From positions 186,001 through 250,000 of the forward strand of contig MU385873.1 in NCBI GenBank assembly GCA_022497145.1: a stretch of 64,000 nt of DNA, written 5' to 3'. A model generated the notes under the pieces. That model saw only the letters and a list, made by a program, of their open reading frames with translations. It did no database searches and had not been told where the DNA came from. Below, one piece after another: positions 55,862 through 64,000 of this stretch (within the stretch, counting starts at the first letter, position 1; each line of letters opens with the position of its first letter). Made by a program: the position numbers and the translations under genes. The DNA comes from Rostrohypoxylon terebratum. Its lineage: Eukaryota > Ascomycota > Sordariomycetes > Xylariales > Hypoxylaceae.

Positions 55862-57125
55862 ATGGCAATAATCACCAAGATACTCGGTCTGGAAGTGACC
55901 GTTCACATCAACAACCAAGCTGTCGTAGAATATGACGACCCTAAGGCTCGGCAGATGGTACATGAGAAGAACAATCTAGTCAGCAGGAAATTAATCCAAT
56001 GCGAAGACAACGCCCTATTCGAAATCCATCTCAAGGTCACCGAAGAATATGATTGGAACACCTATAAGGACCATCTTCTACTGTTCAACGTATTAATCGA
56101 TGGTAATAGAGTCGCCGGAGGGCTTTATTCTAAATCGCACGCCAACTCTACAAACCAGCATGTCAATATTGATCGTTATATGTACAAAGACTCCGATGGC
56201 CAACTTATGAGTCAGCGCTTCAAATTCACTAGTATCACAAAGGGTATATCTTACTTCTACTTGCTTCCAATCTGATCATTGGCTGACAAAAAGATGTTTT
56301 CCTCATGCAGTTGACGACAAGGATGAAAACCAATACACCGGCGACGCGTACAAAGTGAGAAGAATGGGAACCATCCAGGTCAAATGTCTTAGAGTCCTTC
56401 CTTTGAGTTCAGACAAACCTGCAGCAGGGAATGCTATTCGGAATGACCTCACGATTTCGAAAAACATGCTGAATGGTAGAGCAGTATCTCATGGCATCGA
56501 GTAAGCGCATTGCTTTTATCTAGAGCTTATCTACAACCTCTGAGGTTTACCTTGACTAATCTTCCGAAACAGATTCTCGGCTCCAGAGAAGATGGAAATG
56601 AAACCATCCGATAATGCCCTAACCAAATTCGTAACAGAGGTTAAATTTTTCGGTGTCAATTTCATTTTCTCGTATCTCTCCAAGGGTGAGTCAAGCTCCT
56701 TCGCTATGGTTTTTAATATTTTTATACAAATTAACAGTCAAATAGAAGCCTTGATTGAGCAGGGCATTACCACTCGACCTAAATCACTACCTGGTACCCA
56801 ACTAGGAAAAGAGACCCAAGATATATCTCTTGCTGGACTTACCCAGGAACAGATCGAGACTCTCGCAACGGAACGACTGCGAGAGGTAAGTCTACTCATA
56901 TTACCCTAGCCAACTATTACAACCATACTAATTAGAGTATAAAAGATTCGCAAGACTGCATCCATCCTCAAACGCAAACGTGAGGAAGAAGATTCCGAGC
57001 AAGAACGCAAGATGGTGAACCGTGAAGATGCCCAGGCGACCCATATGGCAGGATCCTCCACCCAGCACAGGACTTCTACTACGGCAGACGGAAGAGAAGT
57101 AATTGAGCTAGGTGAAAACGAGTAG
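55862..57125 (+). CDS. DUF7918-like protein
   Basis: Five exons (55862-56243, 56311-56500, 56573-56685, 56746-56885, 56946-57125) encode 334 aa. Intron 3 (56686-56745) is exactly 60 nt and has no in-frame stop, so retention would add 20 residues; I splice it because it has a GTGAGT donor and the retained stretch is hydrophobic and unlike its surroundings. The acceptor is AATAG at 56745. The N-terminus (LGLEVTVHINNQAVVEYDDP) and the FNVLIDGNRV strand match the fungal DUF7918 beta-sandwich of unknown function. A C-terminal basic coiled segment (ILKRKREEEDSEQERK) follows a QEQIETLATERLRE helix. The 3' end converges on the Dicer-like gene. Confidence 0.82.
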
Positions 57126-57492
57126 CTATTCCGTATTACCGTGGATGGGCACACTGACATATCCACTGGCTCGATTCAGTGAGTGAGGGAAAGGGGTCAT
57201 GAATGCTGAACACGATTTCACTCGGGGGCTAAGGGGTCTGAATCATGGGAGGGTGGATGATAACAAAGCATTTGAATCAAGGATATGGCAAATAACTTGG
57301 CTACATAGAAGTAAGTCGCTTTAAGGATATCCATGGATTTGATCCTATCCATCTTCTTGATCGTCAATTCATCAAAATCTATGAAAAATGGGTCCTGTGC
57401 TACCAAACATCCGTATCCTTTTCGCCCAAAGCTCAAAGGTGACCTGTAACTCATTATTTGTAACCCATCCATTCAATCGTCCAAACATACAT
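57126..57492. other. convergent intergenic region
   Basis: 3' flanks of the DUF7918 gene and the Dicer-like gene. Nothing coding seen. Confidence 0.5.
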
Positions 57493-60400
57493 TCATGTCA
57501 TCGTAACATCAACATCCCCAATACTCTTAGTCAACTCCCCGTTCTCCTCGCGGGTCTTGAGGATCTTGTAGGCCAGGTCCGCAGCCTTAGTCTGTATCTC
57601 CTCATTGTTGACGCCACCGCCGACGTCCACGATCTCTTCTCCATGGATTGCGATCCGGCAGAATAGCTCTCTGGACCCATCCTCCATCTCCCTAATTTCG
57701 TTCCTGTACTCAACCGTCTTATGGTATTTGCCCGCCAGGATACCGAGATGGTTCTTAGGGTGTAGCACGTCGACTCCGTCCTTGAGCATGCGGCGCAGGT
57801 ACGGCAGGACACCGGCTTTCTCAACGAACTTGGTACACGTGTCTATCGACCCCGAGTCCACCCAGATAGCACCGAGCATGCTCTCGAAGAAGTCGCAGAA
57901 AAATTTGGGAAGGTTGAGGTGAGCGAGTTCGACCCAAGGGTAACCTTTGCTATTCTTGGTCGCGTCGAGGATAGATTCCTTCTCTAATTCGTAGCTCTTC
58001 TCCGCGGCCTGCTGTCGGACCGCCATATCCCTCAATGAGTAGCGCATGAACTTCCAAAACGGGACCTCGATCTGTTTCCTGACGATCGTCGCATCTTGAG
58101 CGATCTCGGTGACCTCTTGCGGAATAGTCCACCCCATGCATAGAAAGCCGAGAATATCCGCGTTGACGGAGGCGGTGCGGAAGAGATGCATCTCTCGCTG
58201 GTCTAGCTCGCTCTCGAAAGCCCATATGGCAGAAGTAACGATCCTATCTAGGACTGCGTCTCCGAGGAATTCCAGACGTTCCATGCATGACCCCGTCGAA
58301 TTAACGAAGCTATACGAAGAATGCGTCGCAGATTCAACAAGGAGGTTTTTGTTGTTGAAGGAATATCCGATCAACTTTTCTAGAGGGGCAAGTGGAGCAA
58401 TGAGCTCTGTGCTGTGTAAGGTTTGACTGAACAAAGCATCTCGAGCAGAGTCAAGGCTACGCCATTCAATCTCAGGGAGGAATATGCGGATACATGTAAG
58501 AGCCTTAGATAGTCCGCCGTCTATAAAAGCGGCTCCAATCAAAGCCTCTACGACGTCTGCAAGTGTCTTAGTTGACATTTCCCGCTTATCGTCTATATTA
58601 ATGTCTGCTTTGACCAGGTCTTCCACGTAGAGGGGTTGCCATCTCTTGCCTTTAAACCCCTTTTTGAGAATGAACTTGTCCAAGCCAGTCTCCACTGCTG
58701 AACGACAAAGCCTAGCATTAGATACTATACTTGTCTTGATAGCGTCAAGAAAGCCTTCCGGGTAGTTTGGATCTTTCTCAAGTCAGCTTTCGTCTTTCAA
58801 AATGTTATACTTTATGGGGACATACTATTGGCAGTGACAGTGGCCGTTGCGAACATCTTGAGAATCATATCCCCGAGGAACTCAATTCTTTCATAATTCG
58901 TTCCTTCACCGGTACCTGGAGAGTTGATAGCAATGCTGACAAGTGAGAGATCTGAGTACCCGACATCTTTCAATAAGGTATTGCGCAATTCATTTGCAAC
59001 TAGACAGATCTCCACCTTGTGCATGATTGAAGGTATCAAAACACCAAAGTACACATTCGATGCATGGATACCATCCATCCGACAATGATGTACAGGCTTA
59101 CGCCTGGGCCCTCGTTTTGCTTCTTTGCTAGATGTTGATTCTCCAGCATGAATAGGGCTAAGGAAATTTTTTCGTCGTGTTAATTTCTTCAGCATCAGCC
59201 AAGGGACATCTGGTGGTTGGTCGTGTAGCGTTCCATCGTGCAACATTTCCATCGCTAGACTTTCCGAGTCAAGAAAAGGTACCCAATCTATCAGTACGTA
59301 GGGAACTCCAATGTTGTCTCGTATGAGAGCTGTATCGTCGAGGGAAGTTCCTTCGACACATTTCTGGCCAAGAAGCTGTTGAAATGGGATATCCTGAGTT
59401 GGTGATCGAATATGTAGGACTTGTGTGCTGTCCCGCATATTTAACTTACGATGCCTATAAGCCAGATCCATCAAAGCAGGTCCTTGATCATTTTGAAGAT
59501 TGTGCACAGGATTAACCTTCATTTCTCCTAATTCGACTTTCCAAGATCGGTATGGGTCCCAAAAGATATCAAAGCCTGGTACCTCTGGGAAAGGCACAGG
59601 CAACGAAGCATCAAATTCGCACATTATATTGCCGTCCTGATCTATTAATCGTAGTCGTCGTTGGTAAATCTCCTGTTGTTGATCCCAAGCACGTGCTATT
59701 TGTGTCCAAGGACTCCATCGCTCACGGACCTCAGCCAACCCAGCTCTTGTGTCATAGCTACTCATCAATTCATGATTTAGGGGCAGTAGATTGTCATTGA
59801 GCAGGCCAGCCTTGTAGATAGCCACATATGCTTGGAATGCAGCATCCTTGCTAGCATTCTTTTCCGAAAACCAAAAGCCACGGCTTTCTATCCGACGGAT
59901 TTCAGGGGGGAGTGACATAGGCAAGATGACGGTTGCAGTGATTTTTGGAACTTGTTTTAATGAGGTATGTGTTTGCTTGAAGATATAGTATGGCCGTGAA
60001 TCAGCATACTGTCGAATTGAAATCCGGCTGCAAAAATGTTCCAAATGTGATTTTGCTTGGTCGAAGTCAACACGTGCGCCGGTCTCTGGTATATAAAGAG
60101 GTTCAATTGCCGGCTGCTCTGATTCCTCAAGCTCCACAAGTTCTTGGATGTATCGCAAGTCCTCTTCATAACGCTTTTTCATCTCCTCCTCAAGGGCCAT
60201 CCATTCATCTATTTTCCGTGTAGGATTATCCAATAGTAGAATGAGCTTTGATTCCCTCATCCGAGCTCTGCCACGCCTCTGGATAAAGCCTTTCAGGTTA
60301 TCGGGTTTGTCGAAACATATAACCAGATTACATGCTGGAACGTCGATGCCCTCTTCTAATACGCTTGTAGCAATGAGGAGATTAAGCGTTCCATTTTGGA

Positions 60401-62278
60401 ATTTCTCCAAGTCTTTACAATCACCAGTCTTGTTAAGTGTACCAATGTCTCGCTTTTTGGCGGCATGATTGCTCGTGCCCACCATGACACCAATCCGAAA
60501 ACGGTCTTTTGTTAATGGATGTGTGGAGAGCATGTGCCCTAGGACGGCTACTGTGGCAATCTCTCGTGCGAAAACGATACCGATTGTTCCGTCAGTTGAA
60601 GACGAGAGTTCTCGGATCAGAGCTGCAACTTTGTTTGAGATGTCTCCGGAGGGTGTAGTATCATCGAGTGGCGGCGGTCGCGAAACTTCGATTCTTCCTA
60701 AGGCCTCGGATAGGTACTGTTTCTCTTCCATTTGCCATTCACGAAACCAAGAGTCATTCACCTTTACCGACGCGAGGAAGCCTGAGATGCTAGTAAAGAT
60801 GAAGTAATCTGCAGCCCACTAATTCAAATGAATTTGTTAGTTATAGGTGATATAATAGAGGCAATTTACCCTAATAGGTTAATGATGAAGCCTATGGTCA
60901 TAACCAAGCATAGAAAAACTGACACAATCTAGTTTCGCGTGAATGAGAAGAGGGATATGGAACTACTTACTGATCCAAGCTCTTTCTGGATCTCGCAACT
61001 CTTCCGCCACAAGGACTTTATTTGACTGGAGACGTAGGTATTTCTCTCCTTCAGGGCCTTTTTCAGAGCTACCCGGCTGCGCTCACTACTGTCTGATTGT
61101 AGTCGAACAATATATGGGTCTTTGTATATATTCAGATTGAAATATACATTAGCCACATTGTTCATCGCCTGGGTGTAAGGCATGGGCTCAGACTGAGAGT
61201 AAAAAAGGTAGTGCATTGCTGGTCGTTTAACAAATGACATAAGCTCTTCTCGATGAATAGTTGGGCTCCTGCAAATAGAATCCATCGTCTTTTCGATAGT
61301 TTCGAGAGCCTCAAGCTTTGAATTAAAGATGGGACTTGCAGTCAACCCAAGTATCGAGGGAACTGGACGGCCAGCATTTTTGTGAGCATGATACAATGCC
61401 ATGAACTTGCTACCAGGGTGTTTCCCGACACAGTTGTGCGCTGCTAATGTTAGTTCAACGTTACCTCTTATGATGTGTCATGGTATGGTGATTCACTAAC
61501 CTTCGTCAAAAATGACTAAGGAGAGGCGTTCAATTCGCACGAATGCATGACTGGTTGCGTCAAAAAGAACCTGGTGAGTAGACACTACAATATGGGCATC
61601 CTTTAGATACTCGTCCCAGGTGCGAGTATCAGTCCAAGTGTGAATACTGTCTGCGCCGCTGAGAAACTTGATCTGCGCCGATGGAATTTGTGACCTGAAG
61701 ACTTTTGCTTGCTGCTCACAAAGAGCGACGGTAGGAGCTAGGAACCAAATGATCTATTGGAAGTTAATACGAATACAGCGGAATGATGGGTAATTTATAA
61801 AGATGGCTCACTTTGTTAGGTGACGACTTTTCGAGTTCAGCTTGTATTCGAAGGACGGCACTAGTGATAAGTGATGAGCGTACGCACAAGAGAGGAATAT
61901 AGTATGTTACGAGGCTTCGAGCTTGAGGAATCTGCATGCCAAGAGATCGCAAGACTTACACCTGTGTTTTCCCAGTACCCGTTTCCATCTAAGAAAACCA
62001 ATAAGCCCAAAGACTCGACCAATGCGATAGTGCCCACCAACCGTAACAATTATGTTTCGTTTAAGACTTTCTTCCAACATTTCAAGTTGGTACTCGCGAG
62101 CATGGATAACTGCTGACACTGCAGCCTGATCTTGTCCAATAGCTGCATATTCAACAATAGTCTCGGTCTCCTCACCCAATTGCATGGAGGTTGCTGCCTG
62201 GTTTTGACTAGAAAGAGAATCATTGTCATCGTCGCTTGAGTCTTCCGAGCTCGAGCTTCCCGACCACGATTGCGACAT
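57493..62278 (-). CDS. dcl-2: Dicer-like ribonuclease III, probably DCL-2 type
   Basis: Seven exons (62278-62042, 61988-61960, 61860-61812, 61753-61501, 61440-60971, 60818-58826, 58772-57493) encode 1436 aa. Motif I, METGTGKT, is residues 80-87 and lies on a 29-nt exon. Motif II is DEAH (188-191), created by the CAG acceptor at 61441; using the TAG three bases earlier would give DEAAH. TASP and QRRGRARMRES (about 526) complete the helicase. A Dicer dimerisation domain follows (ARVDFDQAKSHLEHFC, about 600). RNase IIIa has ERIEFLGDMILK (about 989) and RNase IIIb has ERLEFLGDAVLD (about 1175). There is no PAZ domain, as in fungal DCLs. The enzyme cuts dsRNA to siRNA for quelling and antiviral defence. 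The DCL-2 rather than DCL-1 call is less certain. Confidence 0.93.
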
Positions 62279-62815
62279 CTTTTTTTTATAGTTATTCACC
62301 AAAACAATATAATTGAAAAACAAAAAGTGAACCAATGTGGTTAGCGAGGAAAATTATGTGATGCCTCGATGTAAGTTGATTGAGGGGGTTCGACGAGACG
62401 ATGTCGGCCTAGCATGTTTTTGGGTGCTCGAAAAATAACAAACGGAAACGCGAAAAAAATAATACAACAAAGTAAGATAGACTACATCATTCGGATGTGT
62501 TGGCAGAAGCGACAGGTCAGTTTGGACTGACACTGAAATGGTAAGGCTCCAAGGCTGCCGTTCGAAGGAGCGACACACAATCTGAGGTTGTATTATGTAG
62601 TGTAGCACGAGAAGGAGAACTCGCATATTCATCTATCCAATGCTTCTGATTGGTTGAAGGGGGACATATAGTGTGTAAGAAGTGACTTTTAAACTGTAAA
62701 CTGTGGACTGTGGTATACACAGCACTCGGTTCCCAGATTCAATGTCCCCACTTATCCAGTACAATAAAGGTTCCAAGGTTCAAGGTTGTATTCTAGCATC
62801 GCAAGTATCGCGACC
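62279..62815. promoter_or_regulatory. shared divergent promoter, dcl / RCC1 gene
   Basis: 537 bp between two divergent start codons, so both promoters should lie here. A T8 run sits just upstream of the dcl ATG. No specific factor site identified. Confidence 0.5.
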
Positions 62816-63893
62816 ATGGAATTACTTGCCACTGGTTTCAATGCCTGGGGGCAGCTCGAATTCTTCAACAAAAGTAACGATACGTCTTCCGGGCCGGATG
62901 ATTTTCATTCGTTTCGATCTGCTTTGAGGGACCAGATTATCGGGCATCCGCATTCTCTTTTAGAATGTACTTTCGGTTAGTGTTACTCCTTAGTATGTGC
63001 TGATGATTAATTACAGTGCTAACGAAAATCCATTGTTAGTCGAAACTACCTCCGGAATACTGCAGGCAGGTTTCATTGATATTAATAAGGAAAAGTTCAA
63101 GGAGAAACTCCTCTCATCCACCGCAGCCTTGGCGGGGAATGGCGTCATAGCTGGTGAGCATCAACTTGATAATGAATCTTACATGCTGCTTACAAGTCTC
63201 GAGATTATGATGGCCACGGGACAATCTATCAATACCAACACCAATTTGCCAAGGATGAGCGAGAGCAGCAAGTCTTTCCTGGAATGGAGCATATCGTCCA
63301 GCTGGTTGCATACGAAACCGGGTTTGTAGCTTTATCACAAGATGGTCGCGTCTGGACTTGGGGTGATGAGCGCTATAGTGATTGCCTCGGAAGATTGGTA
63401 ACGGATTCAAGGTAAGCATTGGTGTTTCACTTAGCTCTTAGCTGCGGAGTACAACTTACAATAGGATAGTCCAGCGGGAAGACCTGGTCTCGTAGAGGAA
63501 CTTGAGGATTTGCCAACCGGCAAGATAATCAAAATTTTTGCTGCCGGATATCTGGTCCTTGCTTTAACAGAAGGACATGATCTTTATGTCTGGGGTGGAC
63601 ACCCGGGGCGGAAAGCTCTATTCGAAGAATTGTCGGGTAGTCCGATGCCCGTGGTAGTAGAAGAAAGCGACATCATTGACTGCGGGGTTGGAGAATCACA
63701 TATAATTGTGCTCACCTCTGAACATGAAGTATATGTCATTGGCGACAACACGAACGGTCAGCTAGGATTATCAGTTAACGAAGCAACATCATGGACAAAG
63801 GTATCTCTGCATTTAAAAAGGGGCCAAGTCGTTTGCGGTGTAGCTGCGGGACAGCGCACTTCGTTCATATTGATCAAAGACCAAGACCCTTGA
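62816..63893 (+). CDS. RCC1-repeat protein
   Basis: Four exons (62816-62975, 63040-63153, 63204-63411, 63470-63893) encode 301 aa. Intron phases force the joins: LLECTF to VETTSGILQAGF, GNGVIA to DYDGHGTIYQY, and VTDS to SPAGRPGLVEEL. The first intron has a GCTAAC branch site before TTGTTAG. The protein starts MELLATGFNAWGQLEF, an RCC1-type blade. Later blades include FVALSQDGRVWTWGDERYSDCLG, LVLALTEGHDLYVWGG, and HIIVLTSEHEVYVIGDNTNGQLGL. About four to five repeats of a seven-bladed fold are visible, so it is short for RCC1 itself (about 420-480 aa). It may be a small exchange-factor or scaffold protein; the role is not shown. Confidence 0.88.
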
Positions 63894-64000
63894 TGATTCT
63901 GCCTCAATTGGGCCCTCTATGATGCACTATGATACACGTGAACTCCTGCGAAACCCAGTAACGATCACGCTCATAGATTTGTCAGGTAGTCCTCGATCTC
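63894..64000. other. right-edge non-coding sequence
   Basis: Only 107 bp remain after the RCC1 gene stop. No coding signal seen. Confidence 0.5.

Noticed and set aside
57493..62278. Secondary idea that Dicer and its neighbours form an RNAi gene cluster
   Set aside because: Neighbours are RCC1-repeat and DUF7918 genes; no Argonaute or RNA-dependent RNA polymerase is present.
1..64000. tRNA, rRNA, snRNA, CRISPR or integrated virus
   Set aside because: By eye I found no cloverleaf-like GTTCRA context, rRNA or snRNA core motifs, regular spacer arrays or viral polymerase motifs. A tRNAscan or Infernal run would be decisive.

Overview
The window is nuclear DNA of a filamentous ascomycete (Pezizomycotina). 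Most introns are 49-170 bp with GTRNGT donors, CTAAC-like branch points and (C/T)AG acceptors. The genes are compact, change strand often, use the standard code, and include fungus-specific families: an NRC-2/Fpk1 kinase, DASH subunit Dad3, RRG9, a Dicer-like protein without PAZ, and 2EXR and DUF7918 proteins. I cannot fix the class from sequence alone; it looks Sordariomycete- or Leotiomycete-like. There are no bacterial operons, CRISPR arrays, rRNA genes or tRNA genes that I can recognise.

Layout from left to right. 0.8-1.9 kb: AT-hook/zinc-finger nuclear protein. 4.5-6.8 kb: NRC-2-type AGC kinase. 8.1-10.1 kb: two-TM membrane protein. 10.2-11.4 kb (-): 2EXR protein. 12.7-13.2 kb: DAD3. 13.6-15.0 kb (-): mitochondrial uS5m. 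16.0 kb: small single-TM protein. 16.6-18.4 kb (-): unknown 561-aa protein. 19.0-19.8 kb (-): mitochondrial uL16m. 20.3-23.7 kb: RFC1. 24.3-26.6 kb: unknown coiled-coil protein. 27.4-28.7 kb (-): unknown basic/acidic protein. 29.7-30.5 kb (-): MGE1. 31.8-33.0 kb: RPB3. 33.4-34.6 kb (-): dicarboxylate carrier. 35.4-36.9 kb: mitochondrial PheRS. A 3.1-kb gene-free stretch follows. 40.0-40.8 kb: calcipressin. 42-43 kb (-): decayed mpaB/DUF2236 oxygenase pseudogene. 43.3-44.9 kb: RRG9. A 2.9-kb gap follows. 47.8-50.9 kb: WDR62/MAPKBP1-like WD40 protein. 51.9-54.4 kb (-): RGP1. 55.0-55.2 kb: a near-perfect 42-bp inverted repeat. 55.9-57.1 kb: DUF7918 protein. 57.5-62.3 kb (-): Dicer-like RNase III. 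62.8-63.9 kb: RCC1-repeat protein.

The genes are mostly housekeeping and do not form one pathway. Between 13.6 and 44.9 kb, six products act in mitochondria (uS5m, uL16m, Mge1, Dic1, mtPheRS, RRG9), interleaved with replication (RFC1) and transcription (RPB3) genes. Several pairs are divergent and may share promoters: uS5m/small TM protein, uL16m/RFC1, MGE1/RPB3, DIC1/mtPheRS, RGP1/DUF7918 and DCL/RCC1.

I joined exons by hand, checking reading frame, splice-site sequence and family motifs; exon coordinates are in the entries. I found no convincing new multi-gene system. The best leads are the long hairpin near the Dicer gene, the multiply broken oxygenase gene, a tandem NAGNAG acceptor inside the Dicer DEAH box, a stop-free 60-nt intron in the DUF7918 gene, and several conserved-looking proteins of unknown function.
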